Shown here one piece after another: positions 1-6,230 of a DNA stretch of 7,375 nucleotides (position 1 is the first letter of the stretch; every line of letters starts with the position of its first letter). The translations under genes were made by a program, and so were the position numbers. The notes beneath the pieces are model-generated. The model worked only from the letters and a program-made list of their open reading frames with translations, was not told the DNA's origin and did no database searches. This stretch comes from Aminidesulfovibrio sp040307135 (lineage in GTDB: Bacteria; Desulfobacterota; Desulfovibrionia; Desulfovibrionales; Desulfovibrionaceae): NCBI GenBank assembly GCA_040307135.1, contig JAWRKD010000046.1:1-7375 (forward strand). Reading direction: 5' to 3'.

Positions 1-1
1 C

Positions 2-2542
2 CGGGCCCGCCTTTCGGCCGCCGCGGACCGCTACTTCACGGCCCGCCCGGCCGAACTGGGCGCGGCCTGCAAGCGTCCCTTCGCCCTGCTGGCCGTGGGC
101 GGCTACGGCCGCAGCGAGCTCTGCCCGCACTCGGACATCGACCTCCTCGTGCTCTTCGCCGGGCGCATCCCGCGCGAGGCCGAAGCACTGACCCGCGCCC
201 TCTGTTTCCCGCTCTGGGACCTGGGCCTGGACCTGGGCCACGGCGTGCGCTCCATCGGCGACTGCCTGGCCCTGTCCAGATCCGACCCGCAGGTTCTGGC
301 CTCGCTCCTGGACGCCCGTTTCCTGGCCGGGGATCCGGGACCCTGGACCGAGTTCCAGAAGGCCTTCGGCAGGAAGATCGGCCCGCGCCAAGCCCGGGCC
401 TTCGCGGACTGGCTCCAGGGTCAGAACGCCCTGCGCGAAAGCCAGTTCGGCGACGGCTCCGGCCTGCTGGAGCCGGACCTCAAGAACGGCCTGGGCGGCC
501 TGCGCGGCATCCACCACATGCGCTGGCTGGAGCGGATCTTCGCCCTGGCAGGGCAGAGGCTGGAGGTCTTCAACGCCGAGGAGCGCGTGGAACTGGAGGA
601 GGCCCATGATTTCCTGCTGCGCACGCGCACGGCCCTGCACCTGGCCGCCGGGCGGCACGCCGACACCCTCATTTTCGAGCACCAGCCGCAGGTGGCCGAG
701 GCCCTGGGCTTCAGCGGCCCGCGGCCCGGTCTGGCCGTGGAGGCCTTCCTCTCGGCCCTGCACCGGGCCATGACCCGGGTCAAAAGCATGCGCCGGGCCA
801 TGGGCCGGGCCTGCTGCCCGGAGAGGCCCGAGCCCTGCCGGAACGTGGCTCCGGGGCTGCACACCGGACCCGCGGGCCTGGAGTTTCAGGACCCATCGGC
901 CTTGGCCCGCAACCCGGCCCTGGCCCTGGATCTGTTCCTGGCCGCGGCCCGCAGCGGCCGCGACGTGTCCTGGCAGGCCCTTCGCGCCGTGCGCGCGGCC
1001 CTTCCCGGCCTGGGCCGCGCCCTGGCCGGGCGGCCCGAGACCCTGGCCTGGATGGTGGAGCTTTTCCTGGCCGACACCCGCTCGGGCCAGCAGGCCTCGC
1101 AGGTCCTGGCCGAGACCGGGCTCCTGGCCGCCATCCTGCCGGAATTCGGCCAGGCCGCGGACCTGGTCCAGTTCGACGACTACCACCTCCACCCCCTGGG
1201 CCGTCACACCCTGGAGTGCGTGCGCATCCTGGCCCGCTTCCTGGCCCTGGGCAGCGACGGGACGGACGGCCGCAACGCCCCGGGCGGCTGCCGCTGGTGC
1301 CTGGAGGCCGCGGCGCGGATGGATTCGCCCGCCACGCTCCTTCTGGCCGGACTCTGCCACGACCTGGCCAAGCCCCTGCCCGGGGACCACTCGGAGCAGG
1401 GCGCGGCGCTGGCCCGCAGCCTGCTCCAGCGCTACGGCCAGCCCGCGGAGGTGGTGGAGGACGTGGCCTTCCTGGTGCAGCGCCACCTGTACCTGCCCAT
1501 CACGGCCACGCGGCGGGACCTGTCCCAGGAGGGCGTGCTCTCGGGCGCGGCCGGGATCATCGGCACGGCCCGCCGCCTGGACCTTCTGGCCCTGCTCTCG
1601 GTGGCCGACAGCCTGGCCACCGGTCCCCGGGCCTGGAACAACTGGACCGCGGCCCTGTTCGCGGAGTTCTATTTCAAGACCCGCAAGCTTCTCACCGAGG
1701 GGCCCCTGTCCGAGCCCGACGCCACCCGCAGGATCGTGGAGACCCGCGACCGGGTGCGGGGCCTGTGCGCCGGGCGCTTCGACGGGGCATTCGTGGAGCG
1801 CAGCCTGGACGCCATGCCCGCCCGGGCCTTGCAGATACTGGACCCCGAGAGCGTGGTCCGGCACCTGGCCCTGGCCGCCCGCCTGGAGGAAGCCCTGGAG
1901 GAGGACCGGCGGCGCAAGCCCGCGGGCAAGGGCGGGGTGGGGGTCTGCCTGGTGGAGGCCCGGCCCTCGACGGTGGAAGGCTGCTGGGAGCTCACCGTGG
2001 CCGCCCTGGACCGACCCGGGCTCTTCGCCACCCTGGCCGGGGTCTTGAGCCTGCACGGCTTCAACGTGTTTTCCGCGGAGCTCTTCACCTGGACCAACGG
2101 CGCGGCCCTGGACCTCTTCGTGGTCTCGGAACCGCCGGACAGCCTGTTCCCGGGCGAGGCCTGGGCGCGGGTCCAGCGTAGCGCCCACTACGCCCTCACC
2201 GGCAAGCTGGAGCTGGAGGCCCGTCTGGCCGAGCGGCGCAACTCCCCGCTGGCCAAAGCCTCCCGCCCGCGCTACCGCCCGGCCGTGCACGTGGACAACG
2301 CTGAGAGCGATTTCTACACGCGCATCGAGGTCAAGGCCGGGGACCGGCTGGGCCTGCTGCACGACATCGCCCGCGCCCTGCACCGTCTGGGGCTGGACAT
2401 CCAGCTGGCGCGCATCGCCACCTCGGGCGGCCGGATCGCGGACGTGTTCTACGTGCGCGACGCCCAGGGCAACGGCAAGGTGGAGGACCCGGAGCGCCTC
2501 AGGGCCGTGGAGCAGGCCCTGCTGGAAGCCGGGGAGCCCTGA
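2..2542 (+). CDS. glnD: Bifunctional [protein-PII] uridylyltransferase/uridylyl-removing enzyme GlnD, 5'-truncated by window edge
   Basis: Cytoplasmic nitrogen sensor. GlnD uridylylates PII proteins (GlnB/GlnK) when glutamine is low and removes UMP when it is high. The frame is open from base 2, giving 846 visible residues; the GTG at 95 is an internal Val of the LLAVGGYGRSEL motif, not a start. In E. coli GlnD this motif lies near residue 93, so perhaps 60 N-terminal residues are outside the window. Domains in order: nucleotidyltransferase with GGYGR and SDIDLL (Asp codons at 134 and 140); the GlnD-type helical region with EPDLKNG-LGGLRGI (470-511); the HD hydrolase with His 1205, HD pair 1358-1363, His 1388 (GDHSEQGA) and Asp 1607 (VADSLAT...WNNW); then two ACT domains at about 1985-2125 (LDRPGLFATLAGVL) and 2312-2540 (DRLGLLHDIARAL), which sense glutamine in the family. 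Odd point: the usual GGLRDI reads GGLRGI (Gly codon 506-508). The stop is TGA at 2540-2542. Identity is very secure. Confidence 0.97.
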   Translation, partial: RARLSAAADRYFTARPAELGAACKRPFALLAVGGYGRSELCPHSDIDLLVLFAGRIPREAEALTRALCFPLWDLGLDLGHGVRSIGDCLALSRSDPQVLASLLDARFLAGDPGPWTEFQKAFGRKIGPRQARAFADWLQGQNALRESQFGDGSGLLEPDLKNGLGGLRGIHHMRWLERIFALAGQRLEVFNAEERVELEEAHDFLLRTRTALHLAAGRHADTLIFEHQPQVAEALGFSGPRPGLAVEAFLSALHRAMTRVKSMRRAMGRACCPERPEPCRNVAPGLHTGPAGLEFQDPSALARNPALALDLFLAAARSGRDVSWQALRAVRAALPGLGRALAGRPETLAWMVELFLADTRSGQQASQVLAETGLLAAILPEFGQAADLVQFDDYHLHPLGRHTLECVRILARFLALGSDGTDGRNAPGGCRWCLEAAARMDSPATLLLAGLCHDLAKPLPGDHSEQGAALARSLLQRYGQPAEVVEDVAFLVQRHLYLPITATRRDLSQEGVLSGAAGIIGTARRLDLLALLSVADSLATGPRAWNNWTAALFAEFYFKTRKLLTEGPLSEPDATRRIVETRDRVRGLCAGRFDGAFVERSLDAMPARALQILDPESVVRHLALAARLEEALEEDRRRKPAGKGGVGVCLVEARPSTVEGCWELTVAALDRPGLFATLAGVLSLHGFNVFSAELFTWTNGAALDLFVVSEPPDSLFPGEAWARVQRSAHYALTGKLELEARLAERRNSPLAKASRPRYRPAVHVDNAESDFYTRIEVKAGDRLGLLHDIARALHRLGLDIQLARIATSGGRIADVFYVRDAQGNGKVEDPERLRAVEQALLEAGEP

Positions 2543-2579
2543 TGCGCCTGTCACGAGAGAAAGATTCGTTTCGTAGATA

Positions 2580-2607
2580 TTGACTTTCGCGAGGCCGGGC
2601 GTAGGAT
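2580..2607 (+). promoter_or_regulatory. Sigma70-type promoter for the small CxxC protein gene
   Basis: TTGACT at 2580-2585 matches the -35 consensus at 5 of 6 bases. After a 16-bp spacer comes TAGGAT at 2602-2607, which matches the -10 consensus at 4 of 6. It lies in the 86-bp gap after glnD, so the small gene probably has its own transcript. The start would fall near 2614, leaving a very short leader that is mostly ribosome binding site. Assigned by eye from consensus only. Confidence 0.6.
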
Positions 2608-2616
2608 TCTCCCTCC

Positions 2617-2623
2617 AAAGGAG
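2617..2623 (+). promoter_or_regulatory. Ribosome binding site that sets the start of the small CxxC gene
   Basis: AAAGGAG ends five bases before the ATG at 2629, which is ideal spacing. This favours 2629 over the in-frame GTG at 2623, which overlaps the site itself, and over the ATG at 2644, which would be too far away. Confidence 0.7.
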
Positions 2624-2628
2624 TGGCG

Positions 2629-2850
2629 ATGGCGGCGCTCGTCATGGAGTTCCGGCGCAGGGCCGGAAGGCGGCTGGGGGACAATGCCTGGCATTGGTGC
2701 CGCAGCTGCCGTTTCCTGCCCGAAACCGGCAAGGAGGTGGAGGTGCGGCGCCTGGAGCCGGGGGACGTGCCCGGGGAAGGCGATCTGTGCGAGGAGTGCG
2801 CGCGGCTGGGGGAATCCATGGGCTGCGGACTCATCCTCAGGGAGAAATAG
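2629..2850 (+). CDS. Small protein of 73 residues with two CxxC pairs, probable zinc ribbon; function unknown
   Basis: I do not recognise this protein as a named family. It has 73 residues, is hydrophilic and has no signal peptide or membrane segment, so it is probably cytoplasmic. The N-terminus is basic (RRRAGRR at 9-15). Cysteines lie at 24 and 27 (HWCRSC) and at 54 and 57 (LCEEC), with a further Cys at 66. The C-x2-C-x26-C-x2-C layout suits a single zinc ribbon or knuckle; bound metal is inference. The gene has a promoter-like sequence, a well-spaced ribosome binding site and a strong terminator just after its TAG stop, which argues that it is real and monocistronic. It starts 86 bp after glnD and converges on htpG. 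It could be a small nucleic-acid-binding or protein-interaction factor; an iron-sulfur or redox role cannot be excluded. Confidence 0.77.
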   Translation: MAALVMEFRRRAGRRLGDNAWHWCRSCRFLPETGKEVEVRRLEPGDVPGEGDLCEECARLGESMGCGLILREK

Positions 2851-2856
2851 GAGCTG

Positions 2857-2894
2857 AAAAAAACAGAGGCGGGGCCGCGAGGCCCCGCCTTTTT
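2857..2894. terminator. Bidirectional intrinsic terminator between the small CxxC gene and htpG
   Basis: A perfect 10-bp stem (AGGCGGGGCC at 2867-2876 with GGCCCCGCCT at 2881-2890) closes a GCGA tetraloop. On the + strand it is followed by a run of five T (2890-2894). On the - strand, seven A (2857-2863) read as a T tract three bases past the stem. It therefore has the form of a rho-independent terminator for both convergent genes. The + strand T tract touches the htpG stop codon (TGA, 2896-2894). Confidence 0.92.
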
Positions 2895-4789
2895 CATTTG
2901 CTCTCGCCCGGCGTGTACCAGCCGCTGGCTCGGGTCAGCAGGTCCTGCATGCGGCCCACCAGGGCGTGGGGATCGGCCAGGTAGCCGTCCAGGAGCAGGG
3001 CGGATTCGAAGAGCTGTTGCACGGCCAGGGTCAGGAAGGGGTCGGCCGGATCCTTCTCGAACACGTGGAGCAGGTTGCGCACCAGCGGGTGGTCCGGATT
3101 CACCTCCAGGACCTTTTGCGGGATGCTCGTGTCGCGGTTCATGACCCGCAGGATCTTGTCCATGGACGAGGTCACGCGGCCATCGGGATTGGCCAGGCAG
3201 ACCGGGCTTTCGGACAGGCGCTGCGAGGCGCGCACCGCGCTCACGCGCTCGCCCAGGATCTCGCCCATGCGCGTGAGCAGGCCGGGGAAGGCCTCGCTGT
3301 CCTTCTTGGACATCTTTTTGGCCTTTTTGGATTCGGCCGCGTCCGGGAAGGCCTCCAGGTCCTCGGCCTTGGCGTGCTCGGCCGCCACCAGCTTGAAGTC
3401 CTTGTATTCCCGCACCGCTTCCATGACGAACTCGTCCACGGGCTCGAAGAGGTAGAGCACCTCCAGGCCTTTGCGCCGGAAGATTTCCAGGTGCGGCGAG
3501 AGGTTGGCCGCCTCGCGGCTGGGCGCGAAGGCGTAGTACACGGCCTTCTGGCCTTCGCGCGCCCGGCCCGTGTATTCCTCCAGGGAGACCAAGCCCTGGG
3601 CGTCCTCGCAGCGCGAGGAGTTGAAGCGCAGCAGGGCCGCAAACTTCTCGCGCTGCACGAAGTCCGTGGACCCGGCCTTGAACAGGCGGCCATGGGTCCG
3701 CCAGAAGGTGTTGTAGCGCTCGGCGTCCTCCCCGGCCATCTTCTCCAGCTCGGCCAGCACCTGCTTGGTCAGGGTGGAGTGGATCTTGCGGATCACCGCG
3801 TTGTCCTGGAGCGTCTCGCGCGAGATGTTCAGGGGCAGGTCCTCGGCGTCCACCACGCCTTGCACGAAGGAGAGGTACTCGGGCAGCATGTCCTTGTTGC
3901 GGTGCTGGATGAGCACCCGGCGGGCGTAGAGCTCCAGGCCCCAGTCCTCGCGGCCCAGGCCCAGGGCGTCGGCGCCGCGGGGCGGCACGAAGAGCAGGGC
4001 GTTGAATTGCACGGGCGCGTCCACCGCGATGTGCATGGTGCGCAGGGGCTCGCCCTCGTCGTAGGTGAGGAAGGAATAGAACTCCTTGTACTGCTCCGGC
4101 TTGACCTGGAAGCGGGGCTCGCGCCAGAGCGCGGGCACGGTGTTCACGCGCTCGCCGTTCACCAGGATGGGGAAGGACAGGAAATTGGAGTGGCGCTTGA
4201 TGACGTCCTTGATCAGGTCCGGGTCGGTGAATTGCGGGGCCAAGTCGGGCTTGAGCTTGAGGAGCACGCGCGTGCCGCGCGCGACCTCGTCCCCGGCCTC
4301 GCGGATGGTGTAGGCCCCGCGGCCGTCCGAGGTCCAGACCTGGGCCTTGGCGTCGGCCTGGGCGCTTCTGGTGGTCACCTCCACACTGTCCGCCACCATG
4401 TAAACGGAATAGAAGCCCACGCCGAAGCGGCCGATGAGGCCGTCCAGGGCCGCGCCCTTGGACTCGGCCGCGCGCCGGGCGAACTCCGCGGACCCGGAAT
4501 GGGCGATGGTGCCGATGTTGGCGATGATCTCCTCGCGGGTCATGCCGATGCCAGTGTCGGTCACGGCGAGCGTCCCGGCGTCCTTGTTCAGGTCGATGCG
4601 GATCTCCAGGGGCAGGTCGTCGCCGCCGTCCTGGCCTGCGCCCTGGAAGCGCTGTTTGTCCAGCGCGTCCGAGGCGTTGGACAGAAGCTCCCGCAGGAAG
4701 ATCTCCTTGTTGGTGTACAAGGAGTGCACGAGGATATCGAGGAGCTGCTTGATCTCTGCCTTGAATTCGAAGGTCGTTTCCGCACTCAT
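2894..4789 (-). CDS. htpG: Molecular chaperone HtpG (bacterial Hsp90)
   Basis: ATP-driven cytoplasmic chaperone that acts as a homodimer on partly folded clients, usually alongside DnaK. The protein is 631 residues, normal for bacterial HtpG, and full length. The N-terminal ATPase domain (about 1-215) shows ELLSNASDALDK with E34 and N38, DTGIGM with D78, GTIAHSGS (93-100) and GRFGVGFYSVYMVAD (120-134, lid/ATP site). The middle domain (about 225-485) holds LPLNISRETLQ with R324, matching the conserved arginine that contacts the ATP gamma-phosphate. A Lys-rich linker (488-496) leads to the dimerisation domain (about 498-625). There is no MEEVD tail, as expected in bacteria. The ATG at 4789 has AAGGAG seven bases upstream (4802-4797). 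The gene lies 113 bp downstream of a MerR-type gene on the same strand with no clear terminator between. I see no convincing heat-shock promoter directly in front of it. All key residues are present. Confidence 0.99.
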   Translation of the reverse strand: MSAETTFEFKAEIKQLLDILVHSLYTNKEIFLRELLSNASDALDKQRFQGAGQDGGDDLPLEIRIDLNKDAGTLAVTDTGIGMTREEIIANIGTIAHSGSAEFARRAAESKGAALDGLIGRFGVGFYSVYMVADSVEVTTRSAQADAKAQVWTSDGRGAYTIREAGDEVARGTRVLLKLKPDLAPQFTDPDLIKDVIKRHSNFLSFPILVNGERVNTVPALWREPRFQVKPEQYKEFYSFLTYDEGEPLRTMHIAVDAPVQFNALLFVPPRGADALGLGREDWGLELYARRVLIQHRNKDMLPEYLSFVQGVVDAEDLPLNISRETLQDNAVIRKIHSTLTKQVLAELEKMAGEDAERYNTFWRTHGRLFKAGSTDFVQREKFAALLRFNSSRCEDAQGLVSLEEYTGRAREGQKAVYYAFAPSREAANLSPHLEIFRRKGLEVLYLFEPVDEFVMEAVREYKDFKLVAAEHAKAEDLEAFPDAAESKKAKKMSKKDSEAFPGLLTRMGEILGERVSAVRASQRLSESPVCLANPDGRVTSSMDKILRVMNRDTSIPQKVLEVNPDHPLVRNLLHVFEKDPADPFLTLAVQQLFESALLLDGYLADPHALVGRMQDLLTRASGWYTPGESK

Positions 4790-4902
4790 TGTCCGTCTCC
4801 TTGCAATGCGCCAGGCCGCCTGGGCAGACCCGGCCGGAAGGGGAAACCGATTTTCAGGGAAGTGGGCCGGAGGGCCCGCGGGCAGCGGATTGCGCCCTCA
4901 GG

Positions 4903-5529
4903 TCAGGTAGTCACGCCCTTGATCTTGTCAAGGAGGAAGCGCTCCAGCTCGCGGCGGTCCTTGCGCAGCCGGACCAGCTCGGCCTCCAGAATCTGGAGCT
5001 TGCCCTTGAGTTCGGTGTTCTCGGTGCGCAGGGACTCCAGCTCGCCGGAGTGGCAGGACAGGCGTTCGGCGGCCTCGGTGAGGCTTTCCTTGAGCAGGCC
5101 TATGTCCTCGGCGGGCAGGGCCGGGGCGGCCGGACCGCTGCCCAGGGCCTCCCGCAGTCCGGCGGCCAGGGAGCGGGCCATTTCCAGACCCATGCCCGCG
5201 GCCAGGCGCAGGGCCTGCTCCATGGCCGCCTCCTGGGCCTGGGGCGCGGCCGTCACGGGACCGGCGGAAGCCGGGCCCACGGCCTGGGCGTTCAAGGGGT
5301 AGTCGCGGGCCAGTTCGGCCATGACTTCTTCGGAGGAGTGCCCGGATTTGAGCAGGGCGGCGATGCGGCCGAAGGCCTCCACGGCCTCGGGCTGGAAGCG
5401 CTTGAGCCGTCCCCGGCCGAAGCTCGGCAGGTACTGGGAGAAGCGGTTCTTCCAATAGTGCAGGGTGGACTCGGGCACATCCAGTTGCCGTGCGATCTCG
5501 GCCACGGACAAAAGACGTTTCTCCGCCAC
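4903..5529 (-). CDS. MerR-type helix-turn-helix DNA-binding protein with C-terminal coiled coil
   Basis: Predicted DNA-binding protein of 208 residues. The N-terminal domain (about 5-78) is MerR-like: LSVAEIARQLDVPESTLHYW (7-26) is the helix-turn-helix, followed by a wing (GRGRLKRFQPEAVEAF, 38-53) and the helical GRIAALLKSGHSSEEVMAEL. An Ala/Gly/Pro-rich linker (82-140) follows. Residues 141-204 form a long charged heptad-like helix (ESLRTENTELKGKLQILEAELVRLRKDRRELERFL), probably a dimerising coiled coil. There is no recognisable effector-binding domain and no metal-binding Cys set (one Cys, 159), so it does not look like a classic metal or drug sensor. The start is GTG at 5529, fixed by GGGAGG five bases upstream. 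The gene is divergent from the lrp-type gene and precedes htpG on the same strand. It may regulate htpG, itself or the divergent pair, or act as a structural DNA-binding protein; none of this is shown by sequence. Confidence 0.9.
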   Translation of the reverse strand: MAEKRLLSVAEIARQLDVPESTLHYWKNRFSQYLPSFGRGRLKRFQPEAVEAFGRIAALLKSGHSSEEVMAELARDYPLNAQAVGPASAGPVTAAPQAQEAAMEQALRLAAGMGLEMARSLAAGLREALGSGPAAPALPAEDIGLLKESLTEAAERLSCHSGELESLRTENTELKGKLQILEAELVRLRKDRRELERFLLDKIKGVTT

Positions 5530-5534
5530 CGCTG

Positions 5535-5540
5535 CCTCCC
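5535..5540 (-). promoter_or_regulatory. Ribosome binding site supporting a GTG start for the MerR-type gene
   Basis: On the minus strand GGGAGG (5540-5535) sits five bases before the GTG at 5529-5527. No upstream in-frame start has a comparable site, and the resulting N-terminus (MAEKRLLSVAEIA) begins just before the helix-turn-helix, as is usual for MerR-type proteins. Confidence 0.7.
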
Positions 5541-5558
5541 AAAATTTTCGTTTGGATA

Positions 5559-5587
5559 AGTGTACATGAAGCGGCCTTCCGGCACAA
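5559..5587 (-). promoter_or_regulatory. Candidate promoter for merR-type gene and htpG
   Basis: On the minus strand a weak TTGTGC (5587-5582, 3 of 6 to the -35 consensus) is followed after 17 bp by TACACT (5564-5559, 4 of 6 to the -10 consensus), with TG directly before the -10. Transcription would begin near 5552, some 22 bases before the GTG start. The weak -35 would suit an activated or alternative-sigma promoter. The same stretch has a partial sigma32 look (CTTG, then CTTCATGTA), but that spacing is too short. Confidence 0.4.
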
Positions 5588-5646
5588 GGCGGGCCGCCCT
5601 CCGGGAGAGAAAGGGAACGGGGATGTTTTAGAATAGGAAAAAATTA

Positions 5647-5676
5647 TTGACAGGCATTTTTCAAAAGGAATAAATT
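5647..5676 (+). promoter_or_regulatory. Sigma70-type promoter of the lrp-ald operon
   Basis: A perfect TTGACA (5647-5652) is followed after 18 bp by TAAATT (5671-5676, 4 of 6 to TATAAT), inside an AT-rich island that stands out against the GC-rich surroundings. Transcription would start near 5683, leaving a leader of about 34 bases with AAGGAAG (5704-5710) before the ATG at 5717. Best promoter match in the window. Confidence 0.7.
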
Positions 5677-5698
5677 TGGCGCGTTGATTTTCGAAATG
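5656..5698 (+). promoter_or_regulatory. Pair of similar AT-rich inverted motifs, candidate Lrp-type operators
   Basis: ATTTTTCAAAAG (5656-5667) and ATTTTCGAAATG (5687-5698) agree at 9 of 12 positions and each has a T-run facing an A-run across the centre. The second contains the perfect palindrome TTTCGAAA (5689-5696). Their centres are 31 bp apart, close to three helical turns. The first lies between the -35 and -10 boxes and the second just past the predicted start, where a bound octameric Lrp-type regulator could repress. Chance similarity in AT-rich DNA is possible. Confidence 0.4.
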
Positions 5699-5716
5699 TA
5701 AAAAAGGAAGCGCGCC

Positions 5717-6202
5717 ATGAAGACAGCCCTGGACCTCACCGACCGGCGCCTGGCCGCGGCCCTGGCCGAGGACGGACAGGCCTCGGCCGGGGAACTGGCC
5801 GAGCGCCTGGGGGTCAGCGGCCCCACGGTGCGCTCCCGGCTCAAGAACCTGCTGCGCTCCGGCCTGGTCCGGGTGGCCGGGCTCATCGACCCCTTTCAGG
5901 TCAAGGGCCTCACCGTTGCCCTGGTGGGGCTGTCGCTCACCAGCCACAAGCAGTTGGACGAGAAGCTGGAGCAGATCGCGGCCCTGCCCAACGTGAACTG
6001 GGCGGCCGTGGTCACCGGGCGCTACGACATCCTGGTGGAGATCGTGGTCTCCGACGACATGGCCGACCTCTATGCCTTCCTGGACCGGGATCTGTCCCAG
6101 GTGGGCGGCATCGGGGCCAGCGAGTCGTTCGTGGTCATGAAGGCCAAGCGCAAGTGGATACCCCTGCCGCGGGGGGCGCGCACCTGGTTCACCGCATCCT
6201 GA
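5717..6202 (+). CDS. Lrp/AsnC-family transcriptional regulator, probable regulator of ald
   Basis: Predicted amino-acid-responsive regulator of 161 residues, the usual size for the family. The N-terminal winged helix-turn-helix (about 5-60) reads LTDRRLAAALAEDGQASAGELAERLGVSGPTVRSRLKN in outline, with the recognition helix near 34-45. The ligand-binding and oligomerisation (RAM) domain covers about 66-145 and includes VVTGRYDILVEIVV (98-111), the typical GxYD turn and strand, and a closing strand SFVVMKAKRKW (137-147). The ATG at 5717 has AGGA at a suitable distance (5705-5708). Its TGA is 28 bp before ald, so the two are almost certainly one transcript. Adjacent Lrp/AsnC regulators control ald in other bacteria (for example AldR in Mycobacterium tuberculosis), so control of ald in response to alanine or a related amino acid is a sound inference. 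Autoregulation is suggested by the paired motifs upstream. Confidence 0.96.
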   Translation: MKTALDLTDRRLAAALAEDGQASAGELAERLGVSGPTVRSRLKNLLRSGLVRVAGLIDPFQVKGLTVALVGLSLTSHKQLDEKLEQIAALPNVNWAAVVTGRYDILVEIVVSDDMADLYAFLDRDLSQVGGIGASESFVVMKAKRKWIPLPRGARTWFTAS

Positions 6203-6230
6203 AAAACAAACTCACGCAAGGAGCACGTCC

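Noticed and set aside
95..97. GTG at 95 as a true start of glnD
   Set aside because: The frame stays open to base 2 and codes for RPFALLAV before GGYGR, which matches the normal nucleotidyltransferase strand. A start here would delete part of the fold.
1216..2181. A 321-codon open frame overlapping glnD in another frame
   Set aside because: The product is almost entirely Gly, Pro, Arg and Ala, typical of a shifted reading of GC-rich DNA. The glnD frame here carries the HD and ACT domains.
4864..4883. GC inverted repeats after the MerR-type gene as an intrinsic terminator
   Set aside because: The stems are only about 5 bp and are not followed by a T tract on the minus strand.
2966..5302. A 778-codon open frame on the + strand, antisense to htpG and the MerR-type gene
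   Set aside because: Its translation is a low-complexity run rich in Gly, Leu, Val, His and Gln with no recognisable domain. It mirrors two well-identified minus-strand genes, and long antisense frames are expected where third positions are nearly all G or C.
4903..5529. Assignment of the MerR-type gene as hspR
   Set aside because: The neighbours are htpG and lrp, not dnaK-grpE-dnaJ, and the long linker and coiled coil do not match the short HspR protein.
5559..5590. Sigma32 heat-shock promoter before the MerR-type gene
   Set aside because: CTTG and CTTCATGTA resemble the sigma32 elements, but the -35 ends TGC instead of AAA and the spacer is about 11 bp where 13-17 is usual.
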